64,000 nucleotides of DNA from the NCBI RefSeq assembly GCF_003710085.1, contig NZ_CP033324.1, positions 2,977,501 through 3,041,500 on the forward strand, given 5' to 3'. Made by a program: the position numbers and the translations under genes. Below, one piece after another: positions 33,643 to 41,365 of this stretch. A model generated the notes under the pieces. That model searched no databases. It had not been told where the DNA came from and was given only the letters and a program-made list of their open reading frames with translations. The DNA is from Nocardioides pantholopis. GTDB lineage: Bacteria > Actinomycetota > Actinomycetes > Propionibacteriales > Nocardioidaceae. How positions within the stretch are numbered: position 1 is the first letter of the stretch; each line of letters opens with the position of its first letter.

Positions 33643-34380
33643 TCAGCTGGCCAGGCCGAGCTCGGCCATCCGCTCGGCGTGCCGCTCGGTGAGCCGGGTG
33701 AACATCCGGCCGATCGCGGCCAGGTCCAGGCCCGGCCGGTCCACACCGCCGGCGAGCAGCGCCGAGAGCGCGTCCCGGTCCGCCACCACCCGCTGCGCCT
33801 GGGTCAGGGCCTCCCCCATCAGCCGCCGCGCCCACAGCGCCAGCCGGCCGCCGAGCCGCGGGTCGGCCGCGATCGCCGAGCGCACCCGGTCCACGACGAA
33901 CGCCGCGTGCCCGGTCTCCTCGAGCGAGGCGACGACCAGGTCCCGGGTCCCGGGGTCGAGGTACGCCGCGACCTCCCGGTAGAAGTCGTCGGCCAGGCCG
34001 TCGCCGACGTACGCCTTGACCAGGCCCTCGAACCAGTCCGAGGGCGCCGTGTAGTCGTGGAACTCCTCGATCGGCCCGCGGAACGGCGTCATCGCCGCGA
34101 ACGGGTCCGCGCCGAGCACCCGCAGCCGCTCGTGCAGGCGCCCCACCTTGGCGAACTCGGCGCTGGCCATCGTCTCGATGGCCACCTTGTCCTCCAGGGT
34201 CGGGGCGAGCTTGCCGTCCTCGACCAGCCGCTCGAACGCGGAGATCTCGCCGTACGCGATCGCGCCGAGCAGGTCCACCACTGCCTCGCGGTAGACCGGG
34301 TCCTGGATGGCCAGCGGCTCGTCGGTGGCTGCGTCCCGGTCCCCGACCGGGGTCACCGGCTCTTCCCGCGATGCAGTCAT
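33643..34380 (-). CDS. Ferritin-like fold protein (Rv3210c-type)
   Basis: A 245-residue mostly helical protein. Conserved acidic and histidine residues appear in two helix pairs, GAIAYGEISAFERL with METMASAEFAKVGRLHERL and YREVAAYLDPGTRDL with EETGHAAFVVDRV, as in the diiron ferritin-like/MiaE-like superfamily (E-x2-H type ligands: EFAKVGRLH, EETGH). It may be a diiron oxygenase or a scaffold; the substrate is unknown. The ATG at 34380 is preceded on the minus strand by TAGGGT and a 6-base gap, the clearest leaderless-promoter arrangement in the window. It is divergent from the DEAD-box helicase, as its relative is in Mycobacterium. Confidence 0.8.
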   Translation of the reverse strand: MTASREEPVTPVGDRDAATDEPLAIQDPVYREAVVDLLGAIAYGEISAFERLVEDGKLAPTLEDKVAIETMASAEFAKVGRLHERLRVLGADPFAAMTPFRGPIEEFHDYTAPSDWFEGLVKAYVGDGLADDFYREVAAYLDPGTRDLVVASLEETGHAAFVVDRVRSAIAADPRLGGRLALWARRLMGEALTQAQRVVADRDALSALLAGGVDRPGLDLAAIGRMFTRLTERHAERMAELGLAS

Positions 34381-34386
34381 GGCCCG

Positions 34387-34392
34387 ACCCTA
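34387..34392 (-). promoter_or_regulatory. Putative -10 element (TAGGGT) of a leaderless transcript
   Basis: Minus-strand TAGGGT, 6 bases before the ATG of the ferritin-like gene, with no Shine-Dalgarno. The same hexamer and spacing recur before the GT2 gene at 50474. Confidence 0.6.
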
Positions 34393-34489
34393 CCGATAGA
34401 CTGGCCGGCGATAGTCCGTGGCGCCCCCCGTGGCGGCGCCGCCTGCATGTGCGCGGCTGATGCCGTCGTCTGGGTCACGAGCCTTCTCG

Positions 34490-36091
34490 ATGAGTTCCGC
34501 CGCAACCGACACTCACTTCGGTCTGACGGCTGAAACTCACGAAAGAGACAAGACACTGACCACCACGTTCCGCGAGCTCGGAGTCCACGCCGAGATCTGC
34601 GACGCGCTCGAGCGCGCCGGCATCAGCACCCCCTTCGCCATCCAGGAGATGACGCTCTCGGTCGCCCTGATGGGCACCGACATGATCGGCCAGGCCCGCA
34701 CGGGCACCGGCAAGACCCTCGCCTTCGGCATCCCGGTGCTGCAGCGCAGCGTCTCCCCCAAGGACCCCGACTACGCCCAGCTCCCCCAGGGCAAGCCGCA
34801 GGCCCTGATCGTGGCGCCGACCCGAGAGCTCGCGCTCCAGGTCTCCAGCGACCTCACCCTGGCCAGCGCCGACCGCGGCCTGCGCGTCCTGACCGTGTAC
34901 GGCGGGGTCGGCTACGACTCCCAGCTCGAGGCGCTCGAGTCCGGCGTCGACATCGTCGTCGGCACGCCCGGCCGCCTCATCGACCTGGCCAACCGCCGCG
35001 CCCTCGACCTCTCGCACGTGCACGCGCTCGTGCTCGACGAGGCCGACGAGATGCTCGACCTGGGCTTCCTGCCCGACGTCGAGCGGATCCTCTCGATGAC
35101 GCCCGAGACCCGCCAGACCATGCTGTTCTCGGCCACCATGCCCGCGGCGATCGTCGCGCTGGCCCGCACCCACATGCGGCACCCGATGAACATCCGCGCG
35201 GAGTCCTCCTACGAGAACGCCACGGTCCCGGCGACCGCGCAGTTCATCTACCAGGCCCACGACCTGGACAAGCCCGAGATCATCGGGCGGATCCTGCAGG
35301 CGGTGGACGTGGAGAAGATCATCGTCTTCACCCGCACCAAGCGCCAGGCGCAGCGGATCGCCGACGACCTCACCGAGCGCGGCTTCAAGGCCAGCCCGCT
35401 GCACGGCGACATGGCCCAGGTGGCGCGCGAGAAGGCGCTGACGAAGTTCCGCGAGGACAAGATCCAGGTCCTCGTCGCGACCGACGTGGCCGCCCGCGGC
35501 ATCGACGTGCGCGGCGTCTCGCACGTCATCAACTACACCTGCCCCGAGGACGAGAAGACCTACATCCACCGCATCGGCCGCACCGGCCGCGCGGGGGCCT
35601 CCGGCATCGCTGTCACGTTCGTCGACTGGGCGGACCTGCACCGCTGGAAGATGATCAACAAGGCGCTCGACCTGCCCTTCGACGAGCCCCAGGAGACCTA
35701 CTCCACCTCCGACCACCTGCTGCACGACATGGGCATCCCGCCCGGCACCAAGGGCCGCGTCGTCGACGCCGCCCCGGTGGAGCGCAAGCCGCGCGAGTCC
35801 CGCGACGAGCGCGGTGAGCGCGGTGAGCGCCGGGAGCGCAGCGGCGACCGCCCGGCCCGCAACCGCAGCCGGACCCGCACCCGCGGCGGCTCGACAGTGG
35901 CCGGCGACGCCCCGGCCCCGGCCACTGCTGCCGCTGCCGAGCCCGTCGCCGAGCAGCCCGCGGCCGCCCCCGCCGCCGACGGCGAGGCGCGCCCCAGCCG
36001 GAACCGGCGCCGGCGCCGGCGCTCCTCCGGCCCGGGCGGTTCGTCCGAGGCCGGCGGCTCGGCGCAGGACGCCGCACCCACGGGCGCCTGA
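34490..36091 (+). CDS. DEAD-box ATP-dependent RNA helicase, RhlE-like
   Basis: A 533-residue helicase. All DEAD-box motifs are present in order: Q motif (TPFAIQE), motif I ARTGTGKT, Ia PTRELAL, Ib TPGRLID, II DEADEM, III SATMPA, then the second RecA domain with V ATDVAARGIDV and VI HRIGRTGRAG. After residue 400 comes a basic, low-complexity tail of RGERGERRERSG and alanine-rich segments ending in RNRRRRRRSSG, an RNA-binding type end. It remodels RNA in ribosome assembly or decay. The ATG at 34490 starts a reading that matches family length; a longer in-frame start at 34418 adds unlikely residues. It is divergent from the ferritin-like gene, and an extended hairpin follows the stop. Confidence 0.93.
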   Translation: MSSAATDTHFGLTAETHERDKTLTTTFRELGVHAEICDALERAGISTPFAIQEMTLSVALMGTDMIGQARTGTGKTLAFGIPVLQRSVSPKDPDYAQLPQGKPQALIVAPTRELALQVSSDLTLASADRGLRVLTVYGGVGYDSQLEALESGVDIVVGTPGRLIDLANRRALDLSHVHALVLDEADEMLDLGFLPDVERILSMTPETRQTMLFSATMPAAIVALARTHMRHPMNIRAESSYENATVPATAQFIYQAHDLDKPEIIGRILQAVDVEKIIVFTRTKRQAQRIADDLTERGFKASPLHGDMAQVAREKALTKFREDKIQVLVATDVAARGIDVRGVSHVINYTCPEDEKTYIHRIGRTGRAGASGIAVTFVDWADLHRWKMINKALDLPFDEPQETYSTSDHLLHDMGIPPGTKGRVVDAAPVERKPRESRDERGERGERRERSGDRPARNRSRTRTRGGSTVAGDAPAPATAAAAEPVAEQPAAAPAADGEARPSRNRRRRRRSSGPGGSSEAGGSAQDAAPTGA

Positions 36092-36116
36092 GCCCCGGCA
36101 CGACCTCCCGCGCCCT

Positions 36117-36146
36117 CCGGCCCGACTGCTCCGGCAGCCGGGCCGG
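36117..36146 (+). terminator. Hairpin terminator of the DEAD-box gene
   Basis: Arms CCGGCCCG (36117-36124) and CGGGCCGG (36139-36146) extend inward with CTG/CAG after one mismatch, leaving a CTCCGG loop, 26 bases after the helicase stop. Confidence 0.7.
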
Positions 36147-36196
36147 TCGGCATTTGCCTGACGTTTTCTCCCGTGCCGGCGGGGTAGACCCAGGCG

Positions 36197-36670
36197 GTGA
36201 ACCTGTGGTGGGGCTGGGCCCTCGTCCTCTGCCTGCTGATCAGCGCGGTGCTCGGCACGTGGGCGGCGCGCCGCGGCCCCCGCTCCCGGGTCCTGGTCGT
36301 CCCCTGGCTGCTGACGGGAGTCGCAGCGGCGTGCTCCGCCTTTCTCACCTGGGACGAGCTGACTGCCTCCGAGGACGAGCTGGCGGATGCCGTCGAGCAG
36401 GTGGCCGACCGGCTCGACGGAGAGAGCTTCGTGCTGCCGGCGGTGGAGCTGCGCCGTCAGGTGGGGGCGGAGCTCGGACATCCGGTCGACCTGGCCTCGC
36501 GCGTCGACACCGGTCCCCACACCGCCGAGCGGCAGGAGACTGCGTACGACGTCACGCTGCGCGCCCGGGACGGCGGCCCGGCCGGGTGCCTCACCGTCGT
36601 GGTCACGCGTGCGGACGACGGCCACCGGATGGCGGTGCGGGCCGCCGAGGGCCGGTGCGCGGCGAGCTGA
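36197..36670 (+). CDS. Two-helix membrane protein of unknown function
   Basis: A 157-residue protein with two membrane segments (about residues 3-20 and 33-50) separated by WAARRGPRSR, then a soluble region that starts acidic (WDELTASEDELADAVEQVADRL) and continues with beta-type sequence to the end (YDVTLRARDGGPAGCLTVVVTRADDG). The two cysteines in the second half could pair. It lies between the helicase and the convergent L,D-transpeptidase. In the equivalent mycobacterial block a hypothetical gene (Rv3212) also follows the helicase, but I cannot claim homology. No function is assigned. Confidence 0.7.
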   Translation: MNLWWGWALVLCLLISAVLGTWAARRGPRSRVLVVPWLLTGVAAACSAFLTWDELTASEDELADAVEQVADRLDGESFVLPAVELRRQVGAELGHPVDLASRVDTGPHTAERQETAYDVTLRARDGGPAGCLTVVVTRADDGHRMAVRAAEGRCAAS

Positions 36671-36671
36671 G

Positions 36672-36690
36672 CGACGGCTCGGCGCCGTCG
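36672..36690. terminator. Short bidirectional hairpin
   Basis: CGACGGC (36672-36678) and its complement (36684-36690) enclose a 5-base loop in the 21-base gap between the convergent hypothetical and L,D-transpeptidase genes. Confidence 0.55.
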
Positions 36691-36691
36691 A

Positions 36692-37414
36692 TCAGGGCGT
36701 GACGACGACAGTGGTGCCGAGCGGGGCGAACGCCCACAGCGCGCGGGCGTCGACCGGCCGCTGGCGGATGCAGCCGTGCGAGCGCGGGGTGCCGAGCTGG
36801 GCGACGGTCTGCACCCGGCGGCCGTCGTCGACCGGGATGTCGTGGAAGCCGATGGCGGCGCCGCTGGGGCCCTGGGTGAACCGGACGAAGTGCCGCATCG
36901 TCCCGGAGTCGTCGATGCCCACGGCGTCCTCGGAGCGGGAGTAGACCGTGTAGGTGCCGGGGTCGAGGTTGTCCTCGACGCTGCCCGAGACCGGGTAGGT
37001 CCGCTGCACCCGGCCCGAGCGCGTGACCAGCCAGACCCGCTGCCGCGACTGGCTGAACACGATCCGCCGTCCCTGGCCGGAGTCGGCGGGTACTGCCTCC
37101 GAGGAGGCGGCGGGTACTGCCTCCGGGGAGGCGGCGGGTGCCGCCTCCGGGGAGGCGGCGGCCGGCTCGGGGCTCGCGTCGACCTCCGGGCTCGCGACGA
37201 CGTTCGGCGTCGGCGCGGCCACCGGCCCGGGCGAGTCCTCCGCCGTGGCGGCTCGGTTGGCTGCTCCCCTGGCTGTCTCCCCGCCCGGCGTCGGCAGCAC
37301 GCCGCTCGCGCCCAGGACGGCCACGGCCGTCACCGCCAGCGAGGTCGCCAGGACCGAGATCCGGCCGTAGCGCGGCCGGACGGGCTGGGCACGGTGCTTG
37401 GCCACCGGGGTCAC
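36692..37414 (-). CDS. Membrane-anchored L,D-transpeptidase (YkuD domain)
   Basis: A 240-residue protein: a short basic N-terminus, one membrane segment (VLATSLAVTAVAVLGASGVL), a linker of alanine/proline/glutamate repeats (PEAAPAAS-type, coded by the 24-bp repeat at 37088-37159), and a YkuD domain from about 120. The domain has FSQSRQRVWLVTRSGRV, the histidine in GFHDIPV and the catalytic cysteine in TPRSHGCIRQ. It forms 3-3 cross-links in peptidoglycan on the outer face. The GTG overlaps the stop of the ParA gene upstream (GTGA), an unusual coupling of a chromosome-partitioning-type ATPase with a cell-wall enzyme. Confidence 0.9.
   Translation of the reverse strand: MTPVAKHRAQPVRPRYGRISVLATSLAVTAVAVLGASGVLPTPGGETARGAANRAATAEDSPGPVAAPTPNVVASPEVDASPEPAAASPEAAPAASPEAVPAASSEAVPADSGQGRRIVFSQSRQRVWLVTRSGRVQRTYPVSGSVEDNLDPGTYTVYSRSEDAVGIDDSGTMRHFVRFTQGPSGAAIGFHDIPVDDGRRVQTVAQLGTPRSHGCIRQRPVDARALWAFAPLGTTVVVTP
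37088..37159. repeat. 24-bp tandem repeat, three copies, within the L,D-transpeptidase gene
   Basis: Three consecutive 24-bp units of the type GGGTACTGCCTCCGAGGAGG at 37088-37111, 37112-37135 and 37136-37159, nearly identical, encode an eight-residue repeat (PEAVPAAS-like) in the linker between membrane anchor and catalytic domain. Copy number may vary between strains. Confidence 0.8.
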
Positions 37415-38202
37415 GACCGCCCGGCCGCGGCCCGCGGCGTCCGGCCGGCCCGGGCCACCAGGCCCTCGGCCACCGCGCGGTAGGCCTGGGCGCCCTTGCT
37501 GGTGCGGCTGGTGGCGAGGATCGAGCGGCCCGCGGCGGGCGCCTCGGCGAACTTGATCGTCTTCGGGATCGGGGGCCCGACGACCTCGAGGTCGTAGGTC
37601 TGCGAGATCGTCTCCAGCACCGTGCGCGCGTGGGTGGTCCGGCCGTCGTAGAGCGTCGGCAGCACGCCCCAGACCTCGAGCCCGCGGTTGGTGAACCGGC
37701 GTACGTCGTGGACGGTGTCGAGCAGCTGGCCCACCCCGCGGTGGGAGAGGGTCTCGCACTGCAGCGGCACCAGCACGCCGTCCGCGGCCGTGAGCCCCGC
37801 GACCGTCAGCACCCCGAGCGAGGGCGGGCAGTCCAGCAGCACCCAGTCGTACGGCGTCCGCAGGTCCGCGAGCGCGACCTTCAGCGCCTGCTCCCGACCG
37901 GTGCGGGTGAGCAGCTCGGCCTCCGCGCGCGCCAGGTCGATGGTCGCCGGCATCAGGTCCACGCCGTCCTCGGTGCCGAGCACCACCTCGTCGGGGGCGA
38001 GGCCGCCGGTCAGCACCTGGTGGACCGAGAGCTCCAGGTCCTCGGGGTCGATCCCCAGCGAGAACGTCAGGCACGCCTGCGGGTCGAGGTCGACGAGCAG
38101 CACCCGGTGGCCCAGCTCCGCGAGCGCAGCACCGAGGGAGGCGACCGAGGTCGTCTTGGCGACGCCGCCCTTCTGGTTCGCGACCGCGAGTGTGGTGGTC
38201 AT
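37411..38202 (-). CDS. ParA/Soj-family ATPase
   Basis: A 263-residue ParA-type ATPase with the deviant Walker A NQKGGVAKTTS (signature lysine present) near residue 10, Walker A' LLVDLDPQACLTF, Walker B WVLLDCPPSLGVL, and the C-terminal region KTIKFAEAPAAGRSI. ParB, which usually follows, is absent; instead an L,D-transpeptidase gene overlaps its stop. Position matches the Rv3213c ParA-like gene after the rhlE block in Mycobacterium tuberculosis. It may position a cell-wall or other large complex instead of a chromosome; this is inference. Divergent from an SDR gene, with 61 bases between the starts. Confidence 0.92.
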   Translation of the reverse strand: MTTTLAVANQKGGVAKTTSVASLGAALAELGHRVLLVDLDPQACLTFSLGIDPEDLELSVHQVLTGGLAPDEVVLGTEDGVDLMPATIDLARAEAELLTRTGREQALKVALADLRTPYDWVLLDCPPSLGVLTVAGLTAADGVLVPLQCETLSHRGVGQLLDTVHDVRRFTNRGLEVWGVLPTLYDGRTTHARTVLETISQTYDLEVVGPPIPKTIKFAEAPAAGRSILATSRTSKGAQAYRAVAEGLVARAGRTPRAAAGRS

Positions 38203-38263
38203 CGGGGCCCATCATGCCGGACGCCGGGCCGGACGCCACTCAGCGACCTGCTTGACTTCCGTC

Positions 38264-39043
38264 ATGCCCGACGCGACCTCCACTGCCCCCACCGCGCTGG
38301 TCACCGGCGCGACCGCCGGCATCGGCCTCTCCTTCGCCCACCAGCTCGCCCGTCGCGGCCACGACCTGGTGCTGGTCGCCCGCGACCGGGCCCGCCTGGA
38401 CGAGGTGGCCACCGAGCTGCGCACGACGTACGGCGTGGAGGTGGAGGTGCTCCCCGCCGACCTCGCCGACCGCGAGCAGCTGGGCCGGGTCGAGCAGCGC
38501 CTGCGCGACCCAGAGCGGCCGGTCGACCTGCTGGTCAACAACGCGGGGTTCGGGCTCAAGGGCCGCTTCCTCGACAACGACATCGACGCCGAGACCGGGA
38601 TGCTGGAGGTCCTGGTCACCGCGGTGCTGCGGCTCAGCCACGCCGCACTGGGCCCGATGTCCGAGCGGGGCCGCGGCGGGGTCATCAACGTCTCCAGCGT
38701 CGCGGCGTTCCTCCCCCGCGGCACCTACTCGGCCGCCAAGGCGTGGGTGAACAGCTTCAGCGAGTGGGCAGCGAACGAGTACCGCGACCGGGGCGTGCGG
38801 GTGATGGCGCTGTGCCCGGGCTTCACCAAGACCGAGTTCCACGCCCGGATGGAGGTCGGGCGCGGCTCGGCCCCGGACTTCCTGTGGCTCGACGCCGACG
38901 ACCTGGTGGCCCAGGCACTGGCCGACTACGACCGGGGTCGGGTGTACTCGGTGCCCAGCACGCAGTACAAGGTGATCACCGGACTGGCGCGGGTGGTGCC
39001 GAACCGGGTGCTCCAGCGGCTCCAGGCCCTCGGCCGGAGGTGA
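38264..39043 (+). CDS. SDR-family oxidoreductase (DltE/YqjQ-like)
   Basis: A 259-residue classical short-chain dehydrogenase with TGATAGIGLSFAHQLARRGHDL at the N-terminus, VNNAGFGLKG near 90, the catalytic SSVAAFLPRGTYSAAKAWV (Ser and Tyr-x-x-x-Lys) near 150, and LCPGFTKTEFH. The longer C-terminal part, SVPSTQYKVITGLARVVP, resembles membrane-associated SDRs of the 17-beta-HSD/DltE type. Substrate unknown. The ATG at 38264 gives the standard short N-terminus. It converges on the MarC gene with a 21-base gap and is divergent from parA. Confidence 0.88.
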   Translation: MPDATSTAPTALVTGATAGIGLSFAHQLARRGHDLVLVARDRARLDEVATELRTTYGVEVEVLPADLADREQLGRVEQRLRDPERPVDLLVNNAGFGLKGRFLDNDIDAETGMLEVLVTAVLRLSHAALGPMSERGRGGVINVSSVAAFLPRGTYSAAKAWVNSFSEWAANEYRDRGVRVMALCPGFTKTEFHARMEVGRGSAPDFLWLDADDLVAQALADYDRGRVYSVPSTQYKVITGLARVVPNRVLQRLQALGRR

Positions 39044-39064
39044 CCGCGGGCCGACCGCCCGGGC

Positions 39065-39676
39065 TCAGCCCTCGCCGGCGATGAACGCCCGGACTGCGTC
39101 GGCGACCAGCTGGACCGCGATGGCCGAGAGCAGCAGGCCGGCGATCCGGGTGACCAGCAGGACGCCGGACTCCCGGATCAGCCGCAGGATCGGCAGCGAG
39201 AACCGCATCGCCACCCACAGGCACGCGTGCATCGCGATCACGCCGATCGCCACCGCGGCGAACGTCGCGACGTCGTCGATGCGCTCGACGAACAGCATCA
39301 CCGCCACGATCGCGCCCGGTCCGGCCAGCAGCGGGGTGGCCAGCGGGACGATCGCGACGTTGCCGGTGGCCGAGGTCGGCTCCTTCTCGTTGCCGGTCAG
39401 CAGCTCCAGCGCGATCAGCAGGAGCAGCAGCCCGCCGGCGCACTGCAGGGCCGGGAGCGAGATGTGCAGGTAGGACAGGATCTGCTGGCCGAAGATCGCG
39501 AAGGCCACGATCACGAAGAACGACACCCCGACCGCCTGGCCGGCCGCCCGGCGGGCGTAGTCCGCCGAGCGCCCGCTGGTCAGCGACAGGAAGATCGGGA
39601 CGGTGCCGACGGGGTCCATGATCACGAAGAGCGTCACGAAGACCTCGACCAGCAGCACCGTGTCCAGCACGCTCAC
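39065..39676 (-). CDS. MarC-family integral membrane protein
   Basis: A 203-residue protein with six hydrophobic segments and the MarC family pattern: VFVTLFVIMDPVGTVPIFLSLT near the N-terminus, FAIFGQQILSYLHISLPALQCAGGLLLLLIAL in the middle with the GGxLLLxIA motif, and VPLATPLLAGPGAIVAVM. The family was once linked to multiple antibiotic resistance but its function is undefined. Its ATG overlaps the stop of the PHP-domain gene (ATGA), so the two are co-translated. Confidence 0.9.
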   Translation of the reverse strand: MSVLDTVLLVEVFVTLFVIMDPVGTVPIFLSLTSGRSADYARRAAGQAVGVSFFVIVAFAIFGQQILSYLHISLPALQCAGGLLLLLIALELLTGNEKEPTSATGNVAIVPLATPLLAGPGAIVAVMLFVERIDDVATFAAVAIGVIAMHACLWVAMRFSLPILRLIRESGVLLVTRIAGLLLSAIAVQLVADAVRAFIAGEG

Positions 39677-40551
39677 GGTCGGACGACCTCCGGGGTGCGG
39701 CGGCCGGACGCCGCCGAGGCGGCGGCAGCCAGGTCCAGCAGGCGGTGGTACTCCTCGGGTGCTGTGGTGTTGACGCCGAGGTCGTGGTCGAGCTTGCCGG
39801 CGCCGTGGTGGTCGCTGGACCCGGTGACGACCAGCCCGAGGTTGCGCGCGATCGCGCGCAGCTCGGCCCGGGTGGGCTCGTCGTGGTCCTGGTGGTCGAC
39901 CTCGATCCCGGCCAGCCCGATCTCCTGCAGCTGCGCGAGGTCCTGCTCGTCGGGTCGTCGGCGGCTGCTGCGTCCCCAGGGGTGGGCCACGACCGTGACG
40001 CCGCCGGCGGCGGCGACGTGCCGGATCACGTCGACCAGCGGCGCGGCGTACCGGTCCACGTGGGCGGGACGCCCCCAGCCGAGGAAGCGGTCGAACGCCT
40101 CGGTGCGGTCCGCCACCACACCGCGGGCGACCAGGGCGTCGGCGACGTGCGGGCGGCCGGTGGCGGCGGTGCCGGCCGCGGCCCGGCGCACGTCCTCCTC
40201 GTCGATCCCGATGCCGAGCTCCCGCAGCCGGGCGATCATCGTCGGCACCCGGCCGCGCCGGCCCGCCAGGACCCGGTCCAGCTCCTCGACCAGCGGCGGG
40301 TACGTCGGGTCGGGCAGGTAGGCGAGCAGGTGCACGCCGTGGTCCTGGTGGCGGGTGCTGAGCTCCATGCCCCGCACCAGCTCCAGCCCCTGGCGCTCGG
40401 CGGCCTCGGCGGCCTCGGCCCAGCCGTCGGTGGTGTCGTGGTCGGTGAGCGCGAGCACGTCGAGGCCCGCGGCGACCGCCGCGCCGACGAGCTCGGTCGG
40501 GGTCTGGGTGCCATCGCTCGCCCGGGAGTGGGTGTGGAGGTCGATGCGCAC
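39673..40551 (-). CDS. PHP-domain metal-dependent phosphoesterase
   Basis: A 292-residue PHP protein: start RIDLHTHSRASDG (HxH motif), LALTDHDTTDGW near 38, RGMELSTRHQDHGVH, VTVVAHPWGRSS near 195, and GSSDHHG near 255, so the usual histidine/aspartate metal ligands are all present. Homologues include 3',5'-nucleoside bisphosphate phosphatases (trpH/RnaseAM type), which degrade pAp. The GTG at 40551 is preceded on the minus strand by TAAGGT and 6 bases, a leaderless arrangement. Coupled to marC by an ATGA overlap. The neighbouring minus-strand zinc-ribbon gene may be co-expressed. Confidence 0.9.
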   Translation of the reverse strand: MRIDLHTHSRASDGTQTPTELVGAAVAAGLDVLALTDHDTTDGWAEAAEAAERQGLELVRGMELSTRHQDHGVHLLAYLPDPTYPPLVEELDRVLAGRRGRVPTMIARLRELGIGIDEEDVRRAAAGTAATGRPHVADALVARGVVADRTEAFDRFLGWGRPAHVDRYAAPLVDVIRHVAAAGGVTVVAHPWGRSSRRRPDEQDLAQLQEIGLAGIEVDHQDHDEPTRAELRAIARNLGLVVTGSSDHHGAGKLDHDLGVNTTAPEEYHRLLDLAAAASAASGRRTPEVVRP

Positions 40552-40557
40552 CGGCCT

Positions 40558-40563
40558 ACCTTA
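40558..40563 (-). promoter_or_regulatory. Putative -10 element (TAAGGT) of the PHP-marC transcript
   Basis: Minus-strand TAAGGT, 6 bases before the GTG of the PHP gene, no ribosome-binding site visible. Confidence 0.55.
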
Positions 40564-40621
40564 GGGGTGCGGGGCCTCCGACCCCCTGCCCGCACGAGCG
40601 TGAATCGACTCACGCGGCCCC

Positions 40622-41260
40622 TCACCAGGGTGGCCGCGGGCCTCCGAAGGAGAGCTCCACCAGCTGCGGGCCGAGCTCGGAGACGTCGCGCATGATCCAG
40701 TCCCCGGCCAGCAGCAGGATCGCGGACGCCGGCCGCAGCACCAGCCACAGCCAGCGTCCGTGCGCCTCCCCCACGACGACCGAGCGGTCCCACTCCCCCG
40801 CCCCGTCGTGGACCGAGACCGGCCACATCCGGACGGTCTGGCTGCCCAGGCGCACGACGACCGCCGGCGGCCCGAGGCCCACCTCCCCGCCGGCGTCGAC
40901 GTGCCGGGTGCCGGCCACCCGCGCGCCGAGGCCGGTCCCGGGGTCCTCGGCCACCACGAGGACGTCGACCGGCCCGTCGAGGGCGGTGCTGCCGGAGCAG
41001 CCGGTCACCGTCGCGACCGCGCGGCCGGGCTCGCCGACCGAGGCGACGTCGGTGACCTGCCACCCGGGACCCAGCGGCCAGGGCAGGTAGGTCGGGAGGT
41101 TCGCCGAGCGTCCGAGGTGCTCGACGAAGCACTCGTAGCCGGCCTCGGCCGGGCGCCACAGCGGCGGGACCGGGCCGTGCTCGGGACAGCACCACCCGCC
41201 GGCGGGCGTCGACCGGGCGACCGGGATCGGGCAACGCGGGCAGCCGGCCTCCAGCGACAT
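40622..41260 (-). CDS. Actinobacterial conserved protein with N-terminal zinc ribbon (DUF6758-like)
   Basis: A 212-residue protein. The N-terminus CPRC with CCPEHG eighteen residues later looks like a treble-clef or ribbon metal site. The middle has PTYLPWPLGPGWQVTDVASVG and VVAEDPGTGLGARVAG, and the end has LGPQLVELSFGGPRPPW, a pattern I associate with the DUF6758 family found beside PHP-domain genes in actinobacteria. Function unknown; an older automatic name (phosphotransacetylase) is not supported by the sequence. It lies 70 bases upstream of the PHP gene on the same strand and is divergent from the MFS transporter. Confidence 0.8.
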   Translation of the reverse strand: MSLEAGCPRCPIPVARSTPAGGWCCPEHGPVPPLWRPAEAGYECFVEHLGRSANLPTYLPWPLGPGWQVTDVASVGEPGRAVATVTGCSGSTALDGPVDVLVVAEDPGTGLGARVAGTRHVDAGGEVGLGPPAVVVRLGSQTVRMWPVSVHDGAGEWDRSVVVGEAHGRWLWLVLRPASAILLLAGDWIMRDVSELGPQLVELSFGGPRPPW

Positions 41261-41365
41261 CCTCCCACCGTGGCCAGCCGGCCCCAGTCCGTCAAGCCCA
41301 GCCCGTGACCCCCGGGCCGCGCGGTTCCCGCCCGCGGCGGGGGCGCGCGTGCGACGATCCCGCCC

